A DNA stretch of 64,000 bases. It comes from JAZKFT01 sp965246935. GTDB lineage: Bacteria > Bacteroidota > Bacteroidia > Chitinophagales > Chitinophagaceae. The notes below the pieces were generated by a model. It saw nothing but the letters and a program-made list of their open reading frames with translations. It was not told where the DNA came from and did not search any database. The position numbers and the translations under genes were made by a program. The stretch covers positions 1 through 64,000 of the forward strand of contig CBDFGC010000014.1 in NCBI GenBank assembly GCA_965246935.1. Direction: 5' to 3'. The stretch's first letter is position 1. Each line of letters starts with the position of its first letter. Of the stretch, positions 1 through 9,690 are shown one piece after another.

Positions 1-514
1 TGAATCGCCTTCAACCGCAAAGAAGTATTCCCCATAGGCATCGGGGTAAATCTTTGCATTATTGATAGTAAAAGAAGGAGCTATGTCGGCGTACGATCTT
101 TGCCAGATGATATTTCCATCAGCTGTTAACTGCATCATGAAGAAAACAGATTGCTGGGTTGCCCTGTTTTTGGCTATGCCAGCTACAAGGAGTTGCCTGT
201 TAGTTAGCTCCCGCCAGTCGGTAAATCGTTCATCATAGGCAGCATTGCCGTATTCTTTTTTGCCATACTACCTGCCCGAGTGTATTTTGCTTTATAATAA
301 GGGCATCCTGACTAATGGCCTGTTTTACATACCCGGCATTGATAATACCATTATCCTGCACGGTTCTTCCCTTTTCAATATGTGTTTCTTTTGAAGAACT
401 TCCTATATATTGATAGTAAGTTTGCGTACGGCAGGTATCGTAATTATCCAGCAATTGGCACTTGCTTAATAAGGGAACAAAAGCAAGTGACAGCAATAAA
501 ATAAAGGTTCTCAT
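1..514 (-). pseudogene. Secreted repeat protein, frameshifted, 3' part beyond left edge
   Basis: The ATG at 514 begins a clear signal peptide (MRTFILLLSLAFVPLLSKC). The frame runs to a stop at 233, but the coding continues in the next frame from about 256 to position 1. Removing one base from the T run at 256-261 (A run on the coding strand) joins the parts as VVWQKEYGNAAYDERFTDW. The downstream part then repeats the style (GNIIWQRSYADIAPS), which resembles the 'W..(T/S)YG' repeats of secreted Bacteroidota propeller-like proteins. Function is not known. The break could be a true frameshift or a homopolymer sequencing error. The C-terminal end lies outside the window. Confidence 0.5.
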
Positions 515-753
515 TAAAGCAGGGTATCGGGTGGAAGCAAATGTACTAACATTCAATTTATCTTTTGCTTACCTGGCGTTTGCCCTGGTGTATGCCTGCG
601 TTAGCTATATAAGTTTCATAGCCGCTTTTATGTGTATTACAGGCCTTATAAAAGCGATTCTTCTCCCGGAAGATAACCGCAAATAAAAAGCAGCTATTTA
701 CACCAATACACCTGTAAATAGGTGCACACCAAATTACCACTACTTTGCGGGAA

Positions 754-934
754 CTACAGCTTTGTTACTCTTACAAAATCGATCATTGCCTGGTTTACTT
801 CCTTGTTCATGTTTTCATTAGCAGGCAAATGCTGAATAATAAAGGCTGTTGGGCAGGCAATCTCGCAAACTCGAATCTGAGGCAAGTACACCCGGCTTCT
901 TATGGTAAATAAAATGGTGTTTCCCGTTTCAGAA
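754..934 (-). pseudogene. Possible C-terminal remnant of an unidentified enzyme
   Basis: An open frame without a start codon ends at the TAG at 754-756 and reads ...CPTAFIIQHLPANENMN then KEVNQAMIDFVRVTKL. It looks like the last 30-40 residues of a protein, in the style of alpha/beta hydrolase C-termini, but that identification is weak. It lies directly behind the SGNH hydrolase stop and no start or upstream body is present, so it is best read as a leftover gene tail. Confidence 0.25.
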
Positions 935-942
935 AATATTAT

Positions 943-1638
943 TTATTTCACCATTAATGCCACCACAGGTTCTATTAATTTCCTGGAAGCCATGGCATCT
1001 AAATGCAAACCATCAGCCGTCATTGTATTGATGTCTAAGCCGGGTATTTTAAATCCGTTTATAAAAAGGCAGCCGTTATGTTTTGCTGCTTTTTTAAAAG
1101 CTTTGCTCATCTTTTCTACTCTTTTACCACCATCTTTATATTTCTCTGTAACTGCTGCTTTTATACCATATGGTGGCGGAGAAATGATGATAATGTTTGC
1201 CTGGTTAATACTGGTATAGCTACTGCTTTTTATTTTTTGAATAAGCTTCTTCAGGTTTGCAGGTACTTCTTTCTGCCGGTGGGCAAAAACAGCTTTGCCG
1301 TCGTTGGTGCCTAATTCTAATATAATAAAATCAAAGGGCCGGTCCTTTGTAAAATCCGCAGCCTTTTTAAGATTTTCATCAATTACAAGCAGTGAGTTCA
1401 GTGTACTGTCGCCATTGTTTACAAAACCGATTGTTCGTCCCGACTTACTGATATTAAAAACTTCTGCATTCGGAAAAGCAAGTTTGAGCTGCTGTGGCCA
1501 ACTGTAGGGAAAAGTACCGTTGCTATCACCAAGGGTAAAAATGTTTAACGCTTTATCTGATATTGCAGTGTCTTGTGCAAGCAGCATAAACGGCAAGAGA
1601 AAGAGAAACAGTAAACAACATTTGATTTTTTCCTTCAT
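943..1638 (-). CDS. Secreted SGNH/GDSL-family hydrolase (carbohydrate esterase-like)
   Basis: 231 residues with an N-terminal signal peptide (KCCLLFLFLLPFMLLAQ). Block I with the catalytic serine is seen as FTLGDSNGTF (GDS at residues 37-39), a GTND block as LELGTNDGKAVF, and the C-terminal Asp/His pair as DGLHLDAMASRKL. This matches the SGNH hydrolase superfamily, whose members deacetylate or cleave esters on polysaccharides. It sits on the same strand as the pectate lyase and could remove acetyl or methyl esters from plant pectin or xylan. That role is inferred from context; the exact substrate cannot be read from the sequence. Confidence 0.8.
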   Translation of the reverse strand: MKEKIKCCLLFLFLLPFMLLAQDTAISDKALNIFTLGDSNGTFPYSWPQQLKLAFPNAEVFNISKSGRTIGFVNNGDSTLNSLLVIDENLKKAADFTKDRPFDFIILELGTNDGKAVFAHRQKEVPANLKKLIQKIKSSSYTSINQANIIIISPPPYGIKAAVTEKYKDGGKRVEKMSKAFKKAAKHNGCLFINGFKIPGLDINTMTADGLHLDAMASRKLIEPVVALMVK

Positions 1639-1996
1639 AGTGTTATATATAGTTTAATAACTACTGCTGTATGATGTGCCACGGCCCCCACTAATGTACA
1701 GGCCAGCTCCTTCCGCACCCGAAAACTGAGCTTATACTGTATTAAAAACAAAACCAGTCAGCGACACAAATTCTGTCAGGAAAATGATAAGGGTTACCTT
1801 CCATGCTTTCCTGTTTGATAAATAAGTAATTTACGAATATGTTATATTGTTATTTGATAAAATCATTACAGCTTTTCTTACTAACATTCGTATAAAGAAG
1901 CAGGTAAGTTACGATGGCCAATGCAGGAAGATTGAATATTGTTTACCGAATATCTACACTTGTTTTTTTGCAGCAGTATTTTGCCTTTATTCAATT
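1639..1996. other. Gap between SGNH hydrolase and pectate lyase
   Basis: No convincing gene. A plus-strand frame at 1847-2365 overlaps the lyase antisense and has no family features. A 33-codon minus-strand frame ending near 1738 reads like a membrane helix (LIIFLTEFVSLTGFVF) but has no start codon. Confidence 0.4.
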
Positions 1997-3193
1997 TCAC
2001 TGCGTCAGCCATTTCTGTTGCCAGCCCGGAAATTTATCCAACACTTTTTGTGGCGAATAGGTGTACCAGCCATAACCATCACGCCGTTCACGCAACACTT
2101 CAGCCAGGGAATAAACGATCTTGCTGTCCCGGTTACAGAAGATAGGGCGGTGGGTTTTCAATTCGTAATATCGGGTCCAGATAGGCGGTGCGGTACTATC
2201 CATTACCACTATCTTATCGGTTGTAGAAACCCGGAACGGTGTTACCATCCGCTCAGCAGGAATTGTTTTTACACGGGTGTTCAGAATCTCAGATTTTTTA
2301 AACCAGGCAACAGCATTTTGCACCGATGCAATCACTTCTTTGGAAGGATGCTGAAGGCTCATTAAAAACAGGACGACGTCGGCACTTTCGCCGTTGCAAA
2401 TGCTTGGTGGTTCAAACTTGCGGGCCCAGGCAGGCTGCAACGTTATCTCATCATACTGCTGGCACCACGCAGTCGGTTTCCCGGCATCATTGATCTGTGT
2501 TTTCAGCATACAGCTAATAGCTTTGTCGTAAGCAGCCGCTAATTTATCCCGGTGTTCTTTATCCAGAAAAGTATATTCCGGTTTTCCGTCTTTAATATCC
2601 TTCAGCAGGCTTATAATTCCCTCAAAAGCCCCGTCGTTAAAGGTAATATGGCTACTATAATTATCTTTTTCTATCGGATAATATTGCGGCCAGCCGCCAT
2701 TTTTATACTGTGCTTTTATAATAAAATCTAACCCTTTTAAAGCCGCCGTTTTATATTTTTCGTCATCGGTTGCCGTGTACACATTTGCCAGAACCGCTAT
2801 TTGCGTATAAGTGCTTCCATTATCGAATGTGGTATTCGTAGTGCTTTTGGCAGCTAACACACTATCTTTCTGAGCTTTGGTCAGTATGGCAAATACATCA
2901 TAGTTCTTGGGCCACCCGCCATTGTCTTTCTGAAACAGTAGTATGTTATCCGCAATATTGGCGATCTCCGTTGACTTATAGCGCGGCTTGTCGGGTAGTG
3001 CATTGATCATATTGCTTTTATCTGCAATTCCATACCAGTGGCCGGCATTGTCAGTAAACGGCCCTGGGTCAACTTCTGTATATTTCTTGGCAGGCACCTC
3101 CTTTTGTGCAATGGCTATGTGGCAGGACAGGATTGTGCCTATGAAGAACAGAGCAATAAAACAAATTAATGAGAACCTGCTATTTCCTTTCAC
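1997..3193 (-). CDS. Secreted pectate lyase, PL10-like family
   Basis: About 398 residues with a signal peptide (RFSLICFIALFFIGTILS). The body has the layout of PL10 (PelA-type) lyases: repeated helical-toroid motifs LLFQKDNGGWPKNYD and FIIKAQYKNGGWPQYYP near residues 85-180, then WCQQYDEITLQPAWARKFE with the conserved arginine region and a C-terminal DGYGWYTYSPQ block. PL10 enzymes cleave polygalacturonate by beta-elimination with calcium. The frame has no ATG; it opens with TTG (3196) directly followed by GTG (3193), and an ATG a few bases upstream is in another frame. GTG at 3193 is my choice. It forms a small pectin group with the neighbouring SGNH hydrolase. Confidence 0.88.
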   Translation of the reverse strand: MKGNSRFSLICFIALFFIGTILSCHIAIAQKEVPAKKYTEVDPGPFTDNAGHWYGIADKSNMINALPDKPRYKSTEIANIADNILLFQKDNGGWPKNYDVFAILTKAQKDSVLAAKSTTNTTFDNGSTYTQIAVLANVYTATDDEKYKTAALKGLDFIIKAQYKNGGWPQYYPIEKDNYSSHITFNDGAFEGIISLLKDIKDGKPEYTFLDKEHRDKLAAAYDKAISCMLKTQINDAGKPTAWCQQYDEITLQPAWARKFEPPSICNGESADVVLFLMSLQHPSKEVIASVQNAVAWFKKSEILNTRVKTIPAERMVTPFRVSTTDKIVVMDSTAPPIWTRYYELKTHRPIFCNRDSKIVYSLAEVLRERRDGYGWYTYSPQKVLDKFPGWQQKWLTQ

Positions 3194-3321
3194 CAATATT
3201 CATTTTAATTTTTTAAAAATTAATCTAAATTTCCCTGACGTCAACAGGGCTTTCTTATAAAAAAGCAGTAGCGTTTAGATAACAAATATTTTTGAGTTTC
3301 TAAGGAACATAAAAAGCTATT

Positions 3322-3870
3322 ATGAAGACACTACTGCCGGTGCAAAGTAGTACATTTTATGAAGTGCTAAAAAACTGTGAGAAGCTGGATTTACGGGACA
3401 GGCGAGGTAAAGTGCATTGCATTGGGTTGGTGCTGATCGGTGTCATCAACGGCCTGTACCGTAACAGGAACGGGATTTTGTCCGGCATTCACCGCTCTGT
3501 TAAAAATACGTATGCACCCTTGTGCCACTATTTAGGTATAGAAAACACAGTACCCATTTCAAGGGCACAACTGCCCGTCCTCTTAAAAAAGATAGATATT
3601 GGCTTTTTCGCTAAGCTGCTCTTTGATTTTACAGGAGTTGTATTGAGTGAGCAGGAAAAACAATGGTTTGCTGCTGATGGTAAAGAGTTGAGAGGCAGCA
3701 TAGCCAAAGGCGAAAAGCGGGGTGAGGCAGTCGTATAAGCTGTTAGCAATGCCAGCCGCCAGGTATATGGGCAGGCTTTTTTCAACGGTCAGAAAGAAAG
3801 GGAACGTCCCCGCATCCGGGAAGTAATGACAGCAGGATTAGCTGCTCAAAAAATAACAAAGATTTCGGCT
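3322..3870 (+). pseudogene. ISAs1-family transposase remnant with in-frame stop
   Basis: The first 138 codons (to TAA at 3736-3738) read as the N-terminus of an ISAs1/H-repeat transposase: RGKVHCIGLVLIGVINGLY and KQWFAADGKELRGSIAKGEK are typical. Directly after the stop, in the same frame, the family sequence continues (AVSNASRQVYGQAFFNG, then IREVMTAGLAAQKIT) until about 3865, after which it no longer resembles a transposase. So the gene has both a nonsense codon and a 3' deletion; most of the DDE catalytic region is missing. No clear terminal repeats were found. It is inactive. Confidence 0.85.
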
Positions 3871-4003
3871 CTTTTTTCTGTTGCTAAATTAACACTGCAT
3901 TGTATATTTTTAAAGCTTTCATAACTGTATATGTATGGCATAGAAAACTGTTTCTGCATGTAGAACTATATGATAATTAAATGAACGAATTATCAGGATT
4001 CTA

Positions 4004-4138
4004 TTAAAGCTCAGACCAGTCAATTACAAAAGGTTCCTCCAACTTGTTTACAGATTTATGTCTTGCTTTTGCAAAAAATGGAATGGGCTTTCGTATCATT
4101 AATTGGTTTTCAGGAGTGGAATTCATCGGGCCGGTCAT
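4004..4138 (-). CDS. Possible small ORF or gene relic (44 codons)
   Basis: A minus-strand frame starts at ATG 4138 (MTGPMNSTPENQLMIRK) and ends with EPFVIDWSEL at 4004. The frame stays open further upstream, antisense to the start of the TolC-like gene, with a K/P/F-rich sequence (TKPPFFNTQKPFTQKKPAI). The style recalls the disordered N-terminal tails of Bacteroidota DUF4157-type secreted proteins (many FFxxK/KKP stretches), but this is a weak resemblance. It may be noise in AT-rich DNA. Confidence 0.2.
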   Translation of the reverse strand: MTGPMNSTPENQLMIRKPIPFFAKARHKSVNKLEEPFVIDWSEL

Positions 4139-4199
4139 TTTTGTAATAGCTGGTTTCTTTTGTGTAAAAGGTTTCTGCGTATTAAAAAATGGCGGTTTA

Positions 4200-5489
4200 G
4201 TGCTTTTTAAAATCGAACAATTATTTCCTGGAATCTTAAGGTATTTTTCTAAACTAATACTCCTGTTTGTTTTTTTTATGTTAAGCCTGTTTTCCAGCTT
4301 ACAGGCACAGCAAAAGTCATTAGATTATTTTATCGCCCAAGGGCTGCAGAATAGCCCTTTACTTAAGGAAAATACTAATAATATTTTACTAAACCGGATA
4401 GATAGCCTGCGTATTTATGCCTTTTATAAGCCGCAGATAAATGGTGTTAGTAACAACTATTTTGCGCCCACGATAAAGGGTTATGGCTATGATGAGGCCA
4501 TTACAAATCTCCGGGTTTTCAGTGAACAGGTGGGGGCAACCAAATTATTTGTTGGCAAAAGGAATCTGCAAATACAATTTAACGGCATACAACTCCTCAA
4601 CGATTCACTGGCCATTGCCGGAAAGATAACAGAGCAGGATTTGAAGCGCACTATTATAGCAGCTTACATTGCGGCATACGGAAGCTGGCGGCAATTGTTT
4701 TTCAACCAGGAAGTGTACGACCTGCTTACCAGGGAAGATGTAGTTTTAAAAAAACTGACTCAGGCAAGCGTGTACCGGCAAACAGATTATCTCACCTTCC
4801 TGGTTACACTGCAACAGCAGCATCTTGCTATTACACAATCCCGCATTCAATACCAGGCAAACTTTGCTACGCTCAACCTTTTTGCTGGCCTACGCGATAC
4901 ATCCGTTACGCCGCTTGATTCGCCCCGCATAGCTGTAGAGCAATTACCGGAATTGGCGGGTTCTATCTTTTACAGAAAATTTACTGTGGATAGCTTGTTA
5001 CTTAAAAATGCGGGGCAGCAGCTTGACTTTTCTTACAAACCTAAGCTGAGTGTTAGTACAGATGCCGGCTACGTATCTTCCTTACTTCTTTCACCTTATA
5101 AAAATTTTGGCGCCAGTGTCGGGCTTGTGTTAAATGTGCCTGTTTATGATGGTAATCAGCGAAGGTTGCAACATCAAAAGCTGAATATATTAGAGCAAAC
5201 CCGGCGAGCATACCGGGATTTTTATGCAACGCAGTACCAACAACAACTGGCGCAGCTAACACAGCAACTCAACTATGTACAACAGATAATTGGCGAAACG
5301 AGTGAGCAGTTAAAAAATGTAAGAACGTTAATCCAGGTAAATCAGAAGTTGTTGGCAACCGGCGATGTGCGGATTGCAGACTATGTAATTGCCATCAGTA
5401 ATTACCTGAATGCACAAAGTATTACCACCCAGAACCTGGTAAGCCAATTACAAATTATCACTCAAATAAACTATTATAACCGGCGATGA
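4200..5489 (+). CDS. TolC-family outer membrane efflux protein
   Basis: Outer-membrane channel of a tripartite efflux pump. After a signal peptide ending SLFSSLQAQ the protein has the TolC pattern: LDYFIAQGLQNSPLLKE, long alpha-helical hairpins rich in Q and L, a GASVGLVLNVPVYDG motif typical of the OEP repeat, and a second set of helices to the C-terminus. The frame is open from an ATG at 4044, but a 51-residue lead before the hydrophobic core is unlikely; GTG at 4200 gives a normal signal peptide, and ATG at 4278 leaves too little. The stop overlaps the next gene's start (ATGA at 5486), so the three efflux genes are one operon. Confidence 0.8.
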   Translation: MLFKIEQLFPGILRYFSKLILLFVFFMLSLFSSLQAQQKSLDYFIAQGLQNSPLLKENTNNILLNRIDSLRIYAFYKPQINGVSNNYFAPTIKGYGYDEAITNLRVFSEQVGATKLFVGKRNLQIQFNGIQLLNDSLAIAGKITEQDLKRTIIAAYIAAYGSWRQLFFNQEVYDLLTREDVVLKKLTQASVYRQTDYLTFLVTLQQQHLAITQSRIQYQANFATLNLFAGLRDTSVTPLDSPRIAVEQLPELAGSIFYRKFTVDSLLLKNAGQQLDFSYKPKLSVSTDAGYVSSLLLSPYKNFGASVGLVLNVPVYDGNQRRLQHQKLNILEQTRRAYRDFYATQYQQQLAQLTQQLNYVQQIIGETSEQLKNVRTLIQVNQKLLATGDVRIADYVIAISNYLNAQSITTQNLVSQLQIITQINYYNRR

Positions 5490-6421
5490 AAGTTTATTTT
5501 TATTTTCTCTTATTTATAGGGTGTGTAGTAGTTGCACAATCGTGTAAAAATAAAGATGCGGCGGCTCCTACAGAGGAAGACCAGGCTGAACCCGTTACGG
5601 AGGTAAGTGTAACGCATCCGATGTATGGCAATATGAACGAAACCATCGAGATAAATGCCGTTTCATCGTTTATGCTTAGAACTTACGTAAAGTCAACAGC
5701 TATCGGCTTTCTACAATCATCTATGGTACACATGGGGCAATTTGTAAGTAAGGGGCAAACACTTTTTATTATTAAAACCAAGGAAGCCCAGGCATTGGGC
5801 AACACCATTAATATTTTGGATAGTTCTCTGCATTTTCAAGGATTAATCTATATCAAATCTCCCGGCAATGGATATGTAACGCAGCTTTCTTACACCACCG
5901 GCAGCTATGTGCAGGATGGCGAGCAACTGGCCGAAATAACCGATAAATCCAGTTTTGCTTTTTTATTGGATTTACCTTATGAATTAAAGCCATATCTGAA
6001 GCTTAACCAATCGTTGCAACTGCACCTGCCTGATAGTACTACGCTAAATGGCTATGTACAATCGGCCTTGCCTACATTGGATTCTATCGCACAAACGCAA
6101 CGTATTATTATTAGCGTAAATACCGGTAATACTTTAATCCCTGAAAACCTGATAGCAAAAGTGCGGTTGCTGAAAACGGCCCGGCAAAATGTAGCGTACC
6201 TGCCTAAGGCTGCTATACTTAGCAATGAAGAACAAACCAGTTTTTGGATTATGCGATTACTGAATGATAGCATGGCTGTGAAGGTGCCCATACGAAAGGG
6301 AATAGAAACATCGGATAATATCGAAATAGCATCACCATCGCTGGGCGATTCTGACCGGGTAATAATAACCGGAAACTACGGACTGCCGGATACTGCAAAG
6401 ATTACCATAAGCGGTCAATAA
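5486..6421 (+). CDS. HlyD/AcrA-type periplasmic adaptor (membrane fusion protein)
   Basis: 311 residues. The N-terminus is a lipoprotein signal (FLLFIGCVVVAQSCKN), placing it in the periplasm as a lipid-anchored adaptor. A biotinyl-lipoyl-like half is seen around residues 70-155 (STAIGFLQSSMVHMGQFVSK and SPGNGYVTQLSYTTGSYVQD), followed by beta-barrel and membrane-proximal domains. It links the RND pump to the TolC-like channel. It is shorter than the usual 350-400 residues: the coiled-coil hairpin between the two lipoyl halves is almost absent (roughly 20 residues), which is unusual for a partner of a TolC channel but is seen in some Bacteroidota adaptors. It overlaps the TolC-like gene by 4 bp. 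Confidence 0.82.
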   Translation: MKVYFYFLLFIGCVVVAQSCKNKDAAAPTEEDQAEPVTEVSVTHPMYGNMNETIEINAVSSFMLRTYVKSTAIGFLQSSMVHMGQFVSKGQTLFIIKTKEAQALGNTINILDSSLHFQGLIYIKSPGNGYVTQLSYTTGSYVQDGEQLAEITDKSSFAFLLDLPYELKPYLKLNQSLQLHLPDSTTLNGYVQSALPTLDSIAQTQRIIISVNTGNTLIPENLIAKVRLLKTARQNVAYLPKAAILSNEEQTSFWIMRLLNDSMAVKVPIRKGIETSDNIEIASPSLGDSDRVIITGNYGLPDTAKITISGQ

Positions 6422-6461
6422 TACGACCCGCAATGGGGTTGATGTAAATAGAAAAAATGAC

Positions 6462-9400
6462 ATGCGAAATTTTTTTGTAGCCTATAAGAATCCTGTTTCT
6501 ATACTCATTGTCATCATTTTGCTGGGTGGCGCATTTGCCTATAGTAAAATGCAAACAGCATTATTTCCTGAAATTACGTTTCCTAAAATAAAAATCATTG
6601 CAGATGCAGGTCAGCAACCGGTAAATAAGATGCTGATTACCGTGACTCGCCAACTGGAAACGGCCATTAAGCAAATACCGGATTTGCAAACGGTACGCAG
6701 CACCACCAGCCGCGGCACCTGCGAATTGTCAGCTTTTCTTAACTGGAATGCCGATGTTGATATTGCCCAGCAACGCATCGAATCCAAGATAGGAGAAATA
6801 CGCAATACGTTGCCGCCTGATTTGCAAATAACGGTAGAACGAATGAATCCTTCCATCCTGCCGGTGCTGGGCTACTCGCTAGAAAGCCACCAGCTTTCAC
6901 CCATCGAAATGAAACTGCTGGCTAATTATACCATTAAGCCTTATTTATCAAGGGTGCAGGGCGTTGCAGAAGTGCGGGTGATAGGCGGTAAAACAAAGGA
7001 ATACCAGGTAGTGTTGAATCCGCAAAAAATGAATACACTAAGCATCAGTCCCGATACGGTAGCGGCGGCTATCGGACAAAGTAATTTCATTCAATCTAAT
7101 GGTTATCTGAATGATTACCGGTTGATGTATCTTACGGTTACAGATGCCTCGCTTAATTCATTGCAACAGTTACAAAATGTGGTAGTAGGTAATAATAGCA
7201 GGCGTATTGTACTGCTAAAAGATATTGCGGATGTGCAGATTAGTGATGCAAAGGAGTATGTAAAAATTAATGCAAACGGGAAAGAAGGACTTTTATTAGC
7301 CATCATCAAACAGCCCAATGCCAACCTGGTAGATATGTCCGTGCAAATGGAGCAGGAGGTAGCTAGTTTGCAAAAAATACTGCCGAGAGATGTTACTATT
7401 AAGCCTTATTACATACAGGCCGATTTTGTGAATGAAGCAGTAAAAAGCGTTACGGATAGTTTATGGATTGGTTTGGGATTAGCTATTCTTGTAGCTATTC
7501 TTTTCCTACGTTCACTTAAAGCCAGCACCGTTATTTTGATTACCATACCGGTTACGCTTTTTCTTACGCTGATAGTGTTATACGCTACCGGCCAAACGCT
7601 GAACATTATGACGCTGGGTGCTATTGCGGCGGCTATTGGTTTAATCATTGACGATGCTATCGTGGTAGTAGAACAAATACATCGAATGCATGAAGAATAC
7701 CCCGGCGAACCTTCAGTAAACCTGGTGCAAAAATCAATGAATTACCTGCTGCCGGCAATGGTTAGTTCTTCACTGAGTACCATCGTAATTTTTCTTCCTT
7801 TTATATTGATGAGTGGGGTAGCAGGGGCTTATTTTAAGGTAATGACCAACACGATGATTATTACGCTGGCCTGTTCCTTTTTTGTTACCTGGCTGGTACT
7901 TCCTGTCATCTACATATTATTTTCAAGGAGTAAACCGAAGCAGACAAAACAAAAGCCGCACAACGTCCATAACCAGCGCTGGGTAAGCTTTTTCATCCGT
8001 CATTCCTGGATCAGTTTTGTATTCATAGCTGTATTGGTAGCTTCTGTTATTATTATTTTTCCTTTATTGCAAACAGGCTTTTTGCCGGAGATGGATGAGG
8101 GTAGTATTGTGCTGGATTACGCATCGCCACCCGGCACCTCTCTGGCCGAAACCGACCGGATGCTGCAGCAGGTAGAAAAACTAATTGTAAAGGTGCCGGA
8201 AGTGCAGGCTTATTCCCGCAGAACGGGTACCCAAATGGGTTTTTTCATTACCGAACCAAACACCGGTGATTACCTGATACAACTAAAGAAAAACCACAGC
8301 CGCAGTACCGATGAAGTCATTAGCGATATACGCCGGCAAATTGAAAGTTCGCAACCGGCCTTACGGGTTGATTTTGGACAGGTAATTGGCGATATGCTTG
8401 GCGATTTAATGACCTCCGTCCAGCCCATTGAAGTGAAGATTTTTGGACAAGACCAGTTTAAGTTACAAAAGATCTCCCGGCAGGTGGCAGATGTAGTGAC
8501 CAACGTAAGTGGAACGGCAGATGTTTTTGATGGTATTACCCTGGCTGGTCCTTCTGTAAACATTAAGCCGAATTATGTAAATCTTGGCCAGTTTGGTATT
8601 TCGCCTGCCAGCTTGCAATACCAGTTACAAACAGCCTTGGAAGGAAATACGGTAGGCAGTGTGTACGATAAAGATCAGTTGAGTAATGTACGAATTTTAT
8701 ACGCCGGTAACCGGACGTTAAGCCTCAATGAAATCAGGCAAATGCAAATATTTTTACCGGGTGGTAAAATGATGCCTATTCAATCATTAATGAATATTCA
8801 ACTTAGCACTGGCGACGCTGAAATTCAGCGCCAGGATATGCAAAATATAGGGGTAGTTACCGCCCGTTTGGATAACCGGGATTTGGGTAGTGCTATTAAG
8901 GAAATAAAGCAACAAGTAGCGAAAAAAGTATCACTGCCACAAGGCTATAGCATTGTATATGGCGGCTCGTATGCCGAGCAGCAGCAATCGTTCAGAGAAC
9001 TGCTGATTATTCTGGCTGCTTCCAGTTTACTGGTGTTTGGGGTTATCCTTTTCATGTTCCGGGATTATAAGATAGCACTGGTAATTCTTACGATTGCAGT
9101 ACTGGGCATTTCGGGTAGTTATATGGGCCTGTATTTTACCAATACGCCGCTGAATGTGGGCAGCTATACCGGCCTGATTATGATTGTAGGCATCGTAGCG
9201 GAGAATGCCATTTTTACCTTTTTGCAATTCACCGAATCATTCCGGGAAACGAACGATAGAGATAAGGCCGTGGTGTACTCCATTTCTACCCGTTTACGGC
9301 CCAAACTAATGACGGCTTTGGGTGCTATCATTGCCCTGATGCCGATTGCTTTAGGCATTGGTACCGGCGCCCAGTTGCACCAGCCCTTGGCTATTGCCGT

Positions 9401-9518
9401 TATCGGCGGATTCATCATTGCCCTGCCTTTGTTGCTGATTGTTTTACCAACACTAATCCATTTGATGTATAAAAATAAAAGGGCAGAAGAAAAAGAGACA
9501 ACTGAGGCTGTTGGATAA
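6462..9518 (+). CDS. RND-family efflux transporter permease
   Basis: 1018 residues with the full RND architecture: TM1 (NPVSILIVIILLGGAFAY), a first large periplasmic loop, the TM2-6 bundle starting about residue 330, a second loop from about 535, and TM8-12. The proton-relay aspartates lie in TM4 (AIGLIIDDAIVVVEQIHRM). The matching TM10 segment reads GIVAENAIFTFLQF. The pump takes substrates from the periplasm or inner-membrane leaflet using proton motive force. Family features fit HAE1/HME-like pumps; drug versus metal specificity cannot be decided, as no clear CusA methionine relay was traced. It is the third gene of the operon, 40 bp after the adaptor. Confidence 0.93.
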   Translation: MRNFFVAYKNPVSILIVIILLGGAFAYSKMQTALFPEITFPKIKIIADAGQQPVNKMLITVTRQLETAIKQIPDLQTVRSTTSRGTCELSAFLNWNADVDIAQQRIESKIGEIRNTLPPDLQITVERMNPSILPVLGYSLESHQLSPIEMKLLANYTIKPYLSRVQGVAEVRVIGGKTKEYQVVLNPQKMNTLSISPDTVAAAIGQSNFIQSNGYLNDYRLMYLTVTDASLNSLQQLQNVVVGNNSRRIVLLKDIADVQISDAKEYVKINANGKEGLLLAIIKQPNANLVDMSVQMEQEVASLQKILPRDVTIKPYYIQADFVNEAVKSVTDSLWIGLGLAILVAILFLRSLKASTVILITIPVTLFLTLIVLYATGQTLNIMTLGAIAAAIGLIIDDAIVVVEQIHRMHEEYPGEPSVNLVQKSMNYLLPAMVSSSLSTIVIFLPFILMSGVAGAYFKVMTNTMIITLACSFFVTWLVLPVIYILFSRSKPKQTKQKPHNVHNQRWVSFFIRHSWISFVFIAVLVASVIIIFPLLQTGFLPEMDEGSIVLDYASPPGTSLAETDRMLQQVEKLIVKVPEVQAYSRRTGTQMGFFITEPNTGDYLIQLKKNHSRSTDEVISDIRRQIESSQPALRVDFGQVIGDMLGDLMTSVQPIEVKIFGQDQFKLQKISRQVADVVTNVSGTADVFDGITLAGPSVNIKPNYVNLGQFGISPASLQYQLQTALEGNTVGSVYDKDQLSNVRILYAGNRTLSLNEIRQMQIFLPGGKMMPIQSLMNIQLSTGDAEIQRQDMQNIGVVTARLDNRDLGSAIKEIKQQVAKKVSLPQGYSIVYGGSYAEQQQSFRELLIILAASSLLVFGVILFMFRDYKIALVILTIAVLGISGSYMGLYFTNTPLNVGSYTGLIMIVGIVAENAIFTFLQFTESFRETNDRDKAVVYSISTRLRPKLMTALGAIIALMPIALGIGTGAQLHQPLAIAVIGGFIIALPLLLIVLPTLIHLMYKNKRAEEKETTEAVG

Positions 9519-9690
9519 AGTTGAAAGAATTGACTGAATTTTACTTTTACATCTTCTAATTCTGTAAACAATCTGGAACCATTGTTATCGTTTCATCATT
9601 GAATCCTTACCCTTATATTACCTTTTCCTTAGAAAAAGATTCGAGTAATACAGCCTGATAGTTTTGCAAATCCAATCGAAACTATCATTC

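Noticed and set aside
1847..2365. 172-aa plus-strand frame
   Set aside because: Lies mostly antisense to the pectate lyase, low-complexity F/R/S composition, no family features.
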